Source of the DNA: Gordionus sp. m RMFG-2023
Lineage: Eukaryota; Nematomorpha; Gordioida; Chordodea; Parachordodidae
Assembly (NCBI RefSeq): GCF_954871325.1
Contig: NC_088775.1
Location: forward strand, 31,411,561-31,475,560
DNA: 64,000 bases
Reading direction: 5' to 3'
In this document: in pieces, positions 22,488 to 34,621 of the stretch
Layout of the letters: every line of letters starts with the position of its first letter
How positions within the stretch are numbered: the stretch's first letter is position 1
Made by a program: the position numbers and the translations under genes
Notes under the pieces: generated by a model
What the model saw: only the letters and a program-made list of their open reading frames with translations
Told to the model about the DNA's origin: nothing
Databases searched by the model: none

Positions 22488-22845
22488 TCATTTTCTATTA
22501 AAAAACATCAAATAATAAATAATATGTTGTTTTCTTTTAAATAAATGCATTCGCAATATATTTATTGTTTCGCGGTAATGCGCTCGCGATAATGACTTCG
22601 CGCAAACATATTCGAGATAATGACTTCGCGCAAACATATTCGCGATAAAAATTTGCTGTAAAATGTTCGCGTAAAATGTTTCGCTAAAATGTATTCGCTC
22701 TAATAAATTCGCGGTTAAGGTTTCGCGGAAATAAATTCGCAACAATGACTTCACGAAATTGTCTTCGCTATAAATGTTTCGCGGAGATAAATTCGCAGAA
22801 TTGGTTTCGTGAAAAAGTGTTTCGCGATAAAAGTTTAGCTGAATT
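22488..22845. repeat. TTCGCG-punctuated array, CpG-bearing
   Basis: From about 22560 to 22845 the motif TTCGCG (or TTCGC, TTCAC, TTCGT) recurs about every 13-20 bp, with spacers such as 'ataatgac', 'ataaa' and 'taaaatg'. One 32-bp block (GATAATGACTTCGCGCAAAC) is directly repeated near 22590-22650. The CpG content contrasts strongly with the neighbourhood. A long minus-strand frame here (22488-22934) gives a peptide with recurring FRET and ANLL words, which the repeat itself explains. Confidence 0.8.
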
Positions 22846-23968
22846 GACCTGATACGGATAAATTCGGTATACATCCTAACCCGGAAAAAGTGAAGGCTAT
22901 CCGAAATGCACCAAAACCTAAAAATATACAACAACTTAGATCTTTTCTAGGACTAGTGAATTTTCATGAACGTTTTATTCTTAATCTACATTGTAAAGCG
23001 ACGCTATTACATAGATTAACGAGCGTGAAAGTACCTTGGCGGTGGTCGAAAGATGAACAAAATTCCACGATGAGGTTAAGAAATTAATGTCATCCAAGGA
23101 AACGTTAATTCCTTATAACGCGCAGTTGCCTATAATTTTGGAATGCGACGCATCTGATTCAGGATTAGGGGCTGTGTTGTTACATCAATTAGTAGACGGA
23201 AGAACAAAACCTGTTTCGTTCGCGTCACGTACTTTAATAAAATCAGAGAAACACTACGCTCCGATTGATAAAGAAGCTCGAGAATTTTATTTGGTATTGA
23301 AAAATTTCATTCATTTATTTATGGTAGAAAAGTTTTACTTCGAACTGATCATAAACCATTAAAGCGATTATTTGGGGAGAAACGCGATTTACCTAAAATT
23401 TCTAATAATCGTTTGATACGTTAGGCCTGGAAGATGGCTTCTGATGATTTTACAATAGAATATAGACCTGGTAATAAAAATATAATTGCCGACGCATTAT
23501 CGAGGCTTCCGATATTAGACACGGAAGAGAATCAAGATTCTAAACATGCTTTGGGTATTCGAAGTATTAATTTGGTTGATATGCAATTGTCAGAAAATAT
23601 TCTACGAAAAGAGTCAAAGCAAGATATAATAATAAAAAAGGTAGCAATGCATATTCAGCAAAGTTGGCGAAACTTTGATCGTTATAAAGATAAAGAAATA
23701 GTTAATTTTTATAATGGACGGGAAGAGCTTTCTGACGATCGTGATATTATAGATAGGAATGGGAGATTGGATATTCCTAATAAATTAAGAAATGCAGTGT
23801 TAGGAATGAGTCACCGGGGACATCCTGGGGAAAATGTAATGAAATCGAACTTTAAAATGTTTGAAGGAAATGATAAAATCTATTACCGCATCACGTTGTT
23901 CATCAAGAAACCGTAAACCAACAAAGAAGTTTATTGGAGAAATCTAACTTTAAAATGTTTGAAGGAAA
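22846..23968 (+). mobile_element. Ty3/gypsy pol fossil, gypsy-1 (right arm)
   Basis: This is the mirror of 13370-14455 on the plus strand, with the same order: reverse-transcriptase end, RNase H, connection and integrase zinc region. It reaches about 35 bp further into the reverse transcriptase (KFGIHPNPEKVKAI from about 22857) than the left copy does. The right copy therefore keeps the original inner flank. It is an incomplete, broken fossil. Confidence 0.9.
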
Positions 23969-24132
23969 TGTAATAAATTAATAAAATATTATTTATAGAT
24001 ATTATATATAAAAATAGAATGGAACATTCGAAAAATCGATTAATAAAAATTTGATGTGATTATTTTAAAATAAATTGAAATTAAAAGTAGTAGACGTTTT
24101 ATTATAAATTAGTAGTCAGTCGTATTATTACA
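23969..24132 (+). repeat. Gypsy-1 LTR, 164 bp (right arm)
   Basis: Mirror of 13206-13369. It begins TGTAATAAATTAATAAAAT and ends GTATTATTACA. It lies just downstream of the gypsy pol fossil, as expected for a 3' LTR. Confidence 0.75.
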
Positions 24133-24176
24133 GTAATAAAAATAATATATAAAAGGAGTACCATTATAATTTTAAT

Positions 24177-26664
24177 CAGTAGCGTACGCAGGAATTTGGT
24201 GTGGGGAGGGGGGGGGGGATAATTAAAATTTTTTTAAATAAAGTTATTGTTATTTAAAAATATCAAGCATAAATTTATTAGGACTAATAACTATTTCTAA
24301 TATACAAATTTAAATTAATATGAATTATAAAAAATTAAATATATAAACCGGTATATAAAAATAAATTTGATTTAAAAAATATTAAACGGATATAACCGGC
24401 GGCATATAAATACTTTAAATAAATCTGAATTATAAAATATTAAGTGGATATAAGCAGGATATAATGACTATAAAATAAATAATCCATAATAGAAATTTAA
24501 ATTTTTTTGAGCCTTTAAAATTTATATATAAAGTATAAAAAATCGAAATATTGGAAATATGAATAATTATATTTTTTATGTAAAAGAAAAATATATAAGA
24601 CATTAAAAAATGATAGCACAAAAAATATTATAGAAACATTATATTTTTATAATGTAAAATCCAATCTTCGTTGGGAGTGAGCTAATTTTTCAATTATCTC
24701 ATCCGTGTTTGGCGTCAAATGCCTACGAATATTCAAAAGGGCCAGACCATTCAACCTACTTTCAGAAGTTGTACTTCTTAGGTACGTTTTTAATCTTCTT
24801 TAAGAAGATATTGTTCTCTCATTAGTTGCAGTACTAATGGGAAGAGTTGCTAATATATATAATAATTTCAATATATTGGGAAAATAATCTAAAAGCTGTT
24901 TGAAATGATGCAAAGCATCCATAGCATTTTTTGGGACTATATCAACCATAGTTAATCTTTTATACCATAGTTGGCATTCAGCTAATAAAGCATCATGAGA
25001 TACATTAATGTCTTCATGATAAAAATCTTTCAAATATTTTATTTTTTTTCTATCACCATCTGAAAAAGGTTCAGAGGGCTTTTGCGGAAGTAATATCTGC
25101 AGATTGATAAGTGCTTCTTGATGATTTAAAAACCTTTCATTTACTTGGGTTATAAATGTATCCAAAAGAGGTATAAAGACATTTATTTTATAATATTCTT
25201 CTATTGACCCTATATTTATATTTGGCGATAAGTTTGCCTTACTGCAAGTCGAGGGAGACAAATATTGAACTCGTATAGCTCTGCTTTTGATTCAACATTA
25301 ACATATAAAATATGAAATTCCTCATCAGCATTAGCTCTAATTTCTTTGAGTTCTAATAAAATTGTCTCTGCTATTCTCATCATCTCAATCAAATCAATAT
25401 CAGGTTTTTGAAAAGTATTACATAGTATAATTAAATAATTTATTAATACATTCTAATGCGAAAAAAAAATTTGGTATAAGTATTGAATCCAGTAACTTGC
25501 TTGCTTCTGAAGAAATATCTTTTTCAGACATTGTGATATTTCTATAAGAGCATTAATAATCGGCTCTTCTAACTCGATAAAAGCTGTTACTGCTTGATGT
25601 CGAAGACTCCATCTTGCTGGACAAGCTTTTTGCAATTTTTTTCTCCTTGTTGGGCAAGGAGTTTCAGATATAATTCTGTTCAAAATATTTTGACGCTTGG
25701 GGTATCTAAACATCTCATAGATGCTAGATATTTTACCTGATATAAATATAAAAAATTTAATTTAATAATTAAAAACCTAAGCAATTTGATATCAATGGTA
25801 AAGAACATGAATCCGATATTGCTAAGTTGAGTGAATGGGCAGCACAGTGGACATATATAGCTGTTGGGCATTTTTTTAAATAAATGTCTGAAGCCCATTT
25901 AATTGTCCACCATTGCACGTGCTCCATCATACCCTTGCCCACGTATCATATTTATATTTAGCTATATTTTTGAAAATAATTATATAATAAGATTAATTAT
26001 TACTTTTAATTTTTTAAGATTCACTTATGATGAATCTTAAAAAATTCAATTACATAATTAAATTAACATTTCATTTTCAAAGTAGGTGTTTAAAAAAACC
26101 TCCAAAAGTACATAAAAATGTAAAATTATTTATTAAATAATATCAGCTAAGTTATTATAAAACTGCCCAAATGTATTTTTAGAATAACTGACCTTTAGAT
26201 GGCTCTATATGCTGACTATCTATTATTTTTTCAACAATTCTTTCATTATAAGCTATTATGGGGGGGGGGGGGGTTTAATTGCTAAAAAGATTTTTAAATT
26301 AAAATATTATTAAATTATTATACTATACTTTTTTGCTTTTTGGCATGATTTGCACCTTCAGCGTTTTTAAAAAAAGTCTAATATCCATGACTAGAAATTT
26401 GAAAATTATAATACCGGGAAATTTAAAAATAATAGATAAATATTACGCCACAAGGAAAACTTGAAAATGAAATTAATTGATAAAGTAAATTAGTAAATGA
26501 AAAAGGTAATAATATAAAAATTTAAAAAGAAATAGATATGAATAAATATAATAAAATATAAAAAATAATATTTTTGAAAAATATGTCCGGCATCTGCATT
26601 TTGGCTTTGGGGGGGGGGGGGGGGGGGGTTGTCCCCCTGCCCCCCCCCGCTGCGTACGCCAATG
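24177..26664 (-). mobile_element. hAT-1 DNA transposon (right arm)
   Basis: Mirror of 10683-13161, with its ATTTTAAT target duplication at 24169-24176 and 26665-26672. It is 2488 bp against 2479 bp. The length difference lies in homopolymers: the long G run near 26609 has 20 bases against 13 in the other arm, and the C run near the end has 9 against 6. Confidence 0.93.
24648..26253 (-). pseudogene. hAT transposase remnant (right arm)
   Basis: Minus-strand twin of 11085-12690, with the same ordered hAT segments: the RGQGYDGARAM region, CPARWSLRHQAV, and the dimerisation region ending TATNERTISS. The stop after TISS and the missing N-terminal part are shared with the left copy, so the damage came before the duplication. 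Confidence 0.85.
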
Positions 26665-26672
26665 ATTTTAAT

Positions 26673-28500
26673 TCATAATGTAAAAATATTGGCGCCGAAG
26701 GCGGGAATAGGCATAGGTTTTTAAGGGAGGTTTTCTTCCAGTTAACATACTGTATGTAGACGCTAGTTTAATATGTACCAGGTGGGGAATCTTATTCGCA
26801 TCGGTTAAGGGTTTGTTACCTTTTTAAACATTTAGGTTGTATCTCTTTGTAGATAATCCGATGCACAGAAGTTTATGAAATACCAGTTTCTCGAGGTAAG
26901 TGATTTATTGTTTGCTAGGTCGGTCTTCTTTGCTCAATAAGAATGTTTCAAAAGAATCAAAATTTTCCATAGTACAAGCTGCGCGTAGTCTATAATCATC
27001 ATATAGTTTATCGGCTGATCCGGTAGCATCAATTTTTCAATAAATCAATTCAAAGCTGTGATATACGAGTTATTTATAGGTTAGGGAATTCCTTTAAAAA
27101 CCTTTTGGCTTTCTAATGATTTTTTTCTATATATTTTAATCAAACTCAAGTTATCTTTACTAAACCATTCTGTTTTATTATCTTTTGCTTAAATAGAAAT
27201 GATGTTGACGTCATATATTTTAGTCAGTATATTATGCAGTTTGCAAAAAATAACTTTTTTTTTCATGTTTGAAACAAAGAGTGTATCAGTTCAATTGAGA
27301 CATGTATTTGTCTTGACTTTTGATTACTTAGCATATCTCACGTAAGGACGACACATTGACATAATACGTTATTTTTCAATGATGAATTACGATCAATAGT
27401 CAATTGTTAATTACCTCTATTAGTATATTCTTTCGGGTTATCGCCAGTTATGATTTCCAGATTTCCAGGCCTCCCCTAGGCAAAATGTCAAGCTTATAAA
27501 AATAATATGAATAACATGCTTATCCTTCACAACCTCAAATTTTTAAATCGCATATTATCTTTAATGCAAGTAAACAATATTTATAAATAAATCAAGCTGG
27601 ATCGCAATAAACTGTTTACAGATATAACTAAGAATCTAGGAGGACTGCTTAACATTCTATTAGAAGCAACTTGAAATTACAAATGACTGTACATATTTAT
27701 TACAATAAAGGAAATTTGATAAATGTAAAAAAATGTATAATTTTTAAAATAATCCAAAATAAAATATAATTCTAAATAGCAAAATAAAATATGCCAAATA
27801 TAAAAATAAAATATAAACATTAAATAAAAAAAAGTAAAATCCAAATAAAAACATAATAGAAAATAAGTAAAAATATTTATAAAAGAAAAATTGATTTAAA
27901 AATGAAATAAAAGAAAGTTATTAAAAACAAATTTATTGAATTCTTTTTACAGAAGAAAATTTAATCCAACACTTTGTATATATTTTTTTTTAATTAACGT
28001 TTTATATATTTTCTAACATTTTTTATATTAGCTATTTCAGCTTAATTCAACACTTTATATTTTTCACTCTAACTCTTCAGGCTTAATCAACACTTTTATT
28101 TGACAACACTTTCTATATTTAACAACATGAGATATTCAGCTTAATGACCCTTCTATTCAATTCTTAATAAATTCAAAAAATCCTTCACACAGTTCTCTCA
28201 TCAAGGTTCACAACTTTTTATCAAATCATATTTAATAAGGACATCCCTCATCGTTGAGATCAAGCCAGTTGGTGGTACAGCCCTATTGCAGTAGTCTCCA
28301 TTTCCAAGATTAATCGCCAAAATCATAATTGAACGTAAATATGATGCCGTAAAAATCTTAAACTCTGACCAATTAGGTTTTGGGTACATGAGCTGCTGCG
28401 AAATTTTGGCTAGAAAAATCATTTAAAAACGCCTTTAATAGTTTATATCTATTATGTGTATCGTTTTTTATGTAAAGTGTAGAGTCATTTTTTATGATAA
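26673..28500. other. Arm-internal DNA (mirror of 8837-10674)
   Basis: No intact gene. The unknown coding-like remnant is at about 26900-27035 (-). The 73-codon frame at 28201-28422 (-) lacks one codon compared with its twin. The rest is AT-rich. Confidence 0.4.
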
Positions 28501-29274
28501 ATTGCAAATTATTTAAAAGGGATTTATATAAAATTTGTTATTTTTAGATTAATGATTTATTTAATATTTATTTTTATAATGAATATAAAAAGAAAAAAAA
28601 ATAAAGAAATAAATTATATTTGTCCTCGAATTTTTTTTAGAAATTTATTATTTGTAGTTGCAACAAGTTTGTTGTACAATTTTCGGGCTGTTGAAAAGCA
28701 AACTAAAAGGTGAAAGAAAAATAGAAAGGAATTAATTTTTTTTTTTCAAATCTATCAAAAAGGTAAAAACCAATATTTGATTAAAATTTAACATTTAATT
28801 ATCTATATTATAATTTTCCGATGTCCTCGCTACGTCATCGTGACGTCGTGTCATCTGTACGTATTTATTTATTTATTTAAACTTAAATAATTTTTTTTTA
28901 AAACGTTAAAGTTACATTTTAGAATACATCTGTTTTAGCTTTACCAATATCTAATCCCTCCTAGAGAGTTGATCCTAATATTGACTCCTATGCAGGTTCA
29001 GTGCATTATTATTTTTTATATTTATATTTTGTTTTTATTTTAGAAAACAGGCCCTATATAACCTCTTAATAGCTGAACAAATTTTGGTTAATCTAACATT
29101 GCCAAACAAAGAAAGAGATAGCTTTTAATGAGCAAAATATTCCAAAAATCACGAAGTCCAAAATTCTACCAACAATAAGTTAGTAAAATATAATATATAT
29201 ATACACACTAAAAATGCATATATGTTTATTTAACGAGGTAAGATTTGTTATTTCTTATAAAAATATTAGGAAAG

Positions 29275-30145
29275 ACCTGATTTTGTCAGGATTCTCTATT
29301 AAGAGGTGTGCTCAGGGTTTTCCAGATTTTCCTATTACGTATTAACGTTTTTTGTATTTATATTAGGAGCTAACCTGTAGAATGTCTGGTGAATCAAAGA
29401 TTTTCCCTTCATTTGATGATAAATTAATAAGAAATTTAACTATCTCCTGGTTTGGGAAAAAATTTTCATAATTATTATGAAGTTGGGCTGGGCTTGGAAA
29501 ATATTCCTCAAAATTAATATGGGCTTGGACCTGGCTTGGGAAAATACAAATTATTATGGGTTTGGTTTGGGAAAAAGTTTTTAAAATTATTATGGGTTGG
29601 ACCAGGGTTGATAAAAAATTTTCAAAACTATTTTGTGGTATTTTCAAAATTATTAAGGTCTTGGAAGCTTGATAATTTTTAATATATATAAAAATTTGCA
29701 GAACTGGGTCGGGTCTGACAGAAAATCCAAGGGCCATGAAGATCTTTGATTTTGATTGCATTTTTAAATTCATTAATATTTTTTAAAAATTTTATTTTAG
29801 TTCTAAAGTACCAAAATTTATGTTCTTGGACCGGGCTTGAAGAAATTTTTTCAAAAATATTGTGGACTTGGACCTGGCTTGGAATTTTTTAATATTAAAT
29901 ATTAGCCATAGGTAATAAGTAATATTTTAATAAAAAAGTTTGATAAGGGTCTCAAGTAAAAGCTAATTTAAATATATTTTGACTCACAAAATATCACACT
30001 TAGTCTTAAAGGATTGGATTTGGCCTGAAGGGGGGGTAAAAAAAATAAAAATTGGATATTGTTTTATAATAAGCATCTATCGAAGAAAGAAGAAAATTCT
30101 CATTCCTCATCATTTTTGAAAGGCTATCTACTAATATATATTAAT
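29275..30145. repeat. Dispersed repeat R1, copy 3 (right arm)
   Basis: Mirror of 7200-8070, with the same internal phrase repeated every 45-60 bp. Confidence 0.65.
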
Positions 30146-30229
30146 TAAAAATTTTTTGGATATAAAGATTTAATTAACAAAAAACCGATCCCTTGCTAAA
30201 TTTTATAGTGTGGTGGCCAAGGACAGTCG

Positions 30230-30610
30230 AACTTTTAAGTTTAGAAAGCATTTGTTTGAGAATTTGGTTTACCCATTTGTTGGGCGTTTAAGTTTAGTAA
30301 GCATTTGTTTAATATAGTTTACCCATTTGATGGGCGTTTAAGTTTAAAAAGCATTTGTTTGAGAATTATAGTTTACCCATTAATGGGCGTTTAAGTTTAG
30401 AAAGCATTTGTTTGAGAATATAGTTACCCATTTGTTGGGCGTTTAAAAAAACATTTGTTTGAGTATATAGTTAGTTACCCATTTGTTGGCCGTTTAAGTT
30501 AAGAAAGCATTTGCTTGAGAATATAGTTACCCCTACCCATTTGTTGGGCGTTTAAGTTTAGAAAGCATTAAATTGAAAATTAAGTCACCCTTTGGTCGGG
30601 TGTTAAATTT
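30230..30610. repeat. Minisatellite of about 50-55-bp units (right arm)
   Basis: Mirror of 6735-7115: units with TACCCATTTGTTGGGCGTTT followed by 'aagtttagaaagcatttgtt'. Confidence 0.9.
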
Positions 30611-30619
30611 TAAAAAAAA

Positions 30620-30930
30620 TACAAGGAATTGGTGCCCAAATTTTTGGCATACATAAACCTATTGTACGAAATTTACCCAAAATTTTGTCATATTAACCTG
30701 TTACACGGAAGTGCTGCCCAAATTTTATCAAATATAAACTTGTTACAAGAAATCTGTCCAAATTTGTGTTATTTTAACCTGTTACAGGAAGGTGGTGCCC
30801 AAATTTTTTTAAATATAAAATTGTTACAAGAAATTTGTCCAAATTTGTGTTATTTTAACCTATTATAGGGAAGTGCTGCACAAATTTTGTTAAATATAAA
30901 CCTGTTACAAGAAATTTCACAGATTTTGTT
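30620..30930. repeat. Minisatellite of about 60-bp units (right arm)
   Basis: Mirror of 6416-6725: 'ttgttacaagaaatttgtcc' alternates with 'cctgttacaggaaggtggtg'. Confidence 0.85.
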
Positions 30931-31394
30931 ATATATTCACCTAAGTGTGGATTTATATGTGCATCATTGGCTTGTTTACGCTACTAATGATATTTTATTT
31001 GTTGACATTACAAATGACTAAGATTTTTATTTTGAAATTAATCATAAATTTTTTATAACGCTGAAATGAAAACCTTAAAATTTGTTTTATATTGGGAGAT
31101 ATGATATTTTCGGAGCGCTGGTTATACTATTAATATAGATGAGAATGAGCATGAGTCGCAGCGTTAAAATAAAAGGACAGACTTTGACCATTGGAAGACA
31201 TAATGGGGAGGAAGATATGGGTTTAGTAACCTAGTTACCAGTTCAGGAGTTAATTAAGAGTTGGACGGATAGTGATATAAACAGAAATATATGATTCTGA
31301 TAAGCAAAATTTCGATAATAATCAAGTGTTGAGACAGTATAGAGAGCCAAGAGAGAATTCTCGGGGGAGGAGATTGGAAATAAGACAAAATTAT

Positions 31395-32129
31395 GAGTCT
31401 CGAGGGAGAGGGTAATGAGTTGTTATAATTGTGGTAAGCCAGGTCATACGCTCAGAGATTCCCCTGAGGCAAAATGCTTTGGTTGTGGAAAGTTTGGACA
31501 TAAAGCCTCTTATTGTCCACTTAAATAAGAGAGATTAAGATGTGCGGGTTGTGGTCGGTTTGGGCATAATAAGGAGGAGTGTACTACTAGCAATTACAAC
31601 AATAGCGGTTATCCACAGAGAGGAGTGGGTCCAAATGCTTTAAATGTGAGGACGATTGAGCGGGAGAAAATGGAAGGGGTTCAGTTAATGTTAAGGAAAC
31701 AGGGAAGAAAAATATGGAATGTTTTTGATGCCGAAGGAGTGGGCATGTGGCGAAGGACTGTGAGAATTTATGACTATATGATGGCGAAAAATCTGCGATG
31801 CGGGTCCGCGGCGGTTAAGAGGGACAAAGGAAGGACTTGCTTAGAGAAAAACAAATAAAGAGGGATGTGTAAATATGCTACAAGAAGGAATAGTACATGA
31901 TCCGTGTCCCAGAGTGATGATTAATTTAAATGCAAAAATAATTCACATGTTGTTTAATACGGCAGCTATTTTCTTTAATGGATATGATATATATCAGAAT
32001 ATATGGCCGGGGGAGATGATAGAGAAGGAGAGGCTAAGAATAATACAATTCGATGGGACCCTGTTGGATTCAATGAGTAGGGTAGAAATAGTAGCAACAT
32101 GGGGGTTTTTTGCGCAATCATTCTTTTGA
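31395..32129 (+). pseudogene. Retroelement gag zinc-knuckle and protease-like remnant (right copy)
   Basis: Mirror of 5216-5950 on the plus strand. The three CCHC knuckles lie at about 31413-31600, followed by the basic linker (31625-31858) and the protease-like part (31875-32129). It is a fossil. Confidence 0.7.
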
Positions 32130-32558
32130 ATATTATTTAAATGGGATTTATATAAAATTTGTTATTTTTCGTTTAATGATTTATTTAATGAATATATATT
32201 TATTTTTATAATGAATATAAAAAGAAAAAATAAAAAAAATCATTATATTTGTCCTCGAATTTTTTTTTAGATATTTATTATTTGTAGTTGCAAGTAATGT
32301 TGTTAAACGGCTGAGCCGAGCCGGCTTAGCCGAAAACTCAGCAAGGTTTTGAGCCAAAAATTTGGCTCAGGCTCAAGCCGGCTCATTGAGCCTACTGGCT
32401 CAGCTGCTGGCTCAAGCCGTTAGCTCAAGCCGTTGGCTCATTCAAGCCGATTATTGAGGCGAAATTTATTTATTTGAGATTAGTGTTAGTGTTGCTAAAC
32501 GGCTGGGCCACGGCAAAACCCTAAACTCAGCCAGTTTTTGAGTCAAAAATTAACTAAG

Positions 32559-32797
32559 ACCGGGAAATTTAAAAATAATAGATAAATATTACGCCACAAG
32601 GAAAACTTGAAAATGAAATTAATTGATAAAGTAAATTAGTAAATGAAAAAGGTAATAATATAAAAATTTAAAAAGAAATAGATATGAATAAATATAATAA
32701 AATATAAAAAATAATATTTTTGAAAAATATGTCCGGCATCTGCATTTTGGCTTTGAGGGGGGGGGATTTGCCCCCCTGCCCGCTGCGTACGCCAATG
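32559..32797 (-). mobile_element. hAT-1 terminal fragment
   Basis: This matches hAT-1 from its CATTGGCGTACGCAG end (here at 32797) inward for about 240 bp, including the G/C homopolymer tracts and 'gtccggcatctgcattttgg'. It is cut exactly where the right duplication arm begins. On its other side the terminal repeat abuts a gypsy reverse-transcriptase fossil, so an hAT-1 copy inserted in gypsy-2 and the duplication joint then fell inside it. Confidence 0.88.
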
Positions 32798-34464
32798 CAT
32801 GATGGTCATACAATAAACACGGTTTGAGTGTAACTTTAAAATCAGCACAAATTCGAATATCGCCATTAATCTTGCGTACATTTAAGGTGGCGTTGACCCC
32901 TGTACCCTAATTATAGTCGAATCAATCTTTTTGATAATTACTGCAGTCACTAATCGGTCTAATTCCATTTCAATTGCTTTGCGAAATGGAAATGATACCC
33001 TACGGGCTGGAAACGATCTTGGTACAGCGGTATCCTTTAAATGTATTCGCACTGCAAAATCACGTATATGTCCCATCTTATCATCCAAATTTTCTTGATG
33101 TTTATTAATCAAATCTCGAATTCTAGAATCCAGTGTTATGCAACATTTTTCTTTTTCAATATTGTTGACCATATTGCGTACTTGTTTAATCATAACCTGA
33201 AGAGGGATTTCTAAATTGAATGCTATAATCCATGGTAATCCGAAAAGATGCACCCCAGTTGTATTCATTATTACCACTGATAGGGTCCTTGTCTGTGATC
33301 TAATCCTAACATTGACTTGGGTCTCGCCCTTAGCGTCTAATGGATGATCACCATATGCAGTCAATGGACTGGTTGGCCTAATTTTGGGTCATCCAATACT
33401 TGTCCATATATCAATTCCTATCAATGACGCTTGTGCACCAGTTTCAAAATCAAATTCAACATCTAACCCATTTATCTCTGCAGTTAGATTTGCTCGATTC
33501 TCTCGGTTTTGTTGAATCTTCCATATATTATGAATAGAATCACTTGATGACACTCTTATTTAATTTAAATTCTTTGATTTACAGCAAACTGCAAAATGAC
33601 CAATTTTTTTACATTTATTACATGCCGCATTTGTAGCTGGACATCTCACTTCTCAATTATGAATAAAACCACATTTATAACATTTAAGTTTATTATAATC
33701 TTTATCATTATTATATTTGTATTTATTATTCACTTTATCAAATGTATTATTATACTTGACTTTATTATAGCCTTTATCAAATGTAGTCGTTTTAATTGGA
33801 TGTTATAATTATTATCATTATCATTTCTTTTGTTATTATCATTTATCTTATTAACAACAGGCATATTTTTATTTGCCATTTCTTTATCTGCTCGCTCAGA
33901 AGCTAATGCCAAATCAAGAATAAATTGGAACGTCAGTACATTATTATCTCTATCAAAACCGTCGGGATATAGAGCTCTAAGATCTCTTTCTAATCCCGGT
34001 ATTTCCATGCCAACCATAAACTGATCACGTAAACGCTCGTCAATATCATTAAGATAATGACAACGCTTATCAATTGTTCTAATTTTATCTGCAAATTCAG
34101 TTATGGTTTCAGTTGTTCTCCGTAATCTAACAAAATTAAATCTAGAAGCAAAAGTTGTTGAGGTCGATTTAAATAATATAAAACATATTGACTTAATTTC
34201 CATAAAAGATAAAGTTTCGATCGAATCAGGATAACAAAACGGTCCACCAACTCAATATTCTTATTGCCAGAAAATGTTAAAAATATATCTTTATATTGAC
34301 ATTCAGATGGGCTTACGTTTTTTAACCTAAAACTGGCTTCCCATTGAGAAAAGTATCATGAAATAGATGTATCATTATCGAATTTATCAAATTTAATCGT
34401 AGATAAATCCACCAATTTTTTTGAATCTCCATTCAAGGAATTATTTTCTCCATTCGTCGCCATT
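32798..34464 (-). mobile_element. Ty3/gypsy gag-pol fossil, gypsy-2
   Basis: On the minus strand from 34463 down: a gag start beginning MATNGENNSLNG, a gag core with FADKIRTIDKRCHYL and IDERLRDQFMVGM, a cysteine/histidine-rich zinc region near 33570-33680, a protease-like stretch, then TGVHLFGLPWI. After that comes the N-terminal part of the reverse transcriptase (FPARRVSFPFRKAIEMELDRL) and the beginning of the palm (about 32880-32800). This is the standard Ty3/gypsy order. It is broken in several places and interrupted by the hAT-1 fragment. It shares its LTR with gypsy-1, so the two fossils are probably one family. Confidence 0.88.
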
Positions 34465-34621
34465 TGTAATAATACGACTACTAATTTATAATAAAACGAC
34501 TAATACTTTTTATTTCCATTTATTTTAAAATAATCACATCAAATTTTTATTAATTAATTTTTCGAATGTTCCATTCTATTTTTTATAATATCTATAAATA
34601 ATATTTTATAAATTTATTACA
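34465..34621 (-). repeat. Gypsy-2 5' LTR, 157 bp
   Basis: On the minus strand it reads TGTAATAAATTTATAAAAT through CGTATTATTACA. It is about 90% similar by eye to the gypsy-1 LTRs. The gag start codon (34463-34461) comes one base after the LTR end, leaving no room for a separate tRNA primer-binding site. Confidence 0.75.

Larger units (their letters stand above)
28501..32290 (+). mobile_element. LTR-type retroelement fossil (zinc-knuckle gag), right copy
   Basis: Mirror of the fossil in the left arm: an LTR-like remnant at about 28501-28870, dispersed repeat R1 at 29275-30145, two minisatellites, the gag-like part at 31395-32129 and the second LTR-like remnant from about 32130. It is broken in the same way as its twin and is cut at the arm end. 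Confidence 0.5.
22881..32558. repeat. Right arm of the 9.7-kb inverted duplication
   Basis: Reverse-complement twin of 4787-14455. The inner flank continues naturally into gypsy sequence (to 22846). The outer end at 32558 stops inside the GAGCC-rich repeat and joins directly to a hAT-1 terminal fragment. The outer joint is therefore the new one on this side, the opposite of the left arm. Confidence 0.93.

Noticed and set aside
22488-22934. 148-codon minus-strand frame
   Set aside because: It is produced by the TTCGCG array and runs into antisense gypsy sequence, so it is not a credible gene.
4787-32558. The long arms as terminal repeats of one giant transposon (for example a Polinton)
   Set aside because: Arm ends fall inside other elements, there is no target duplication, and no Polinton-type polymerase, integrase or capsid gene lies between them.
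33596-34024. Plus-strand frames of 64-70 codons
   Set aside because: They are antisense shadows of the gypsy-2 gag region.
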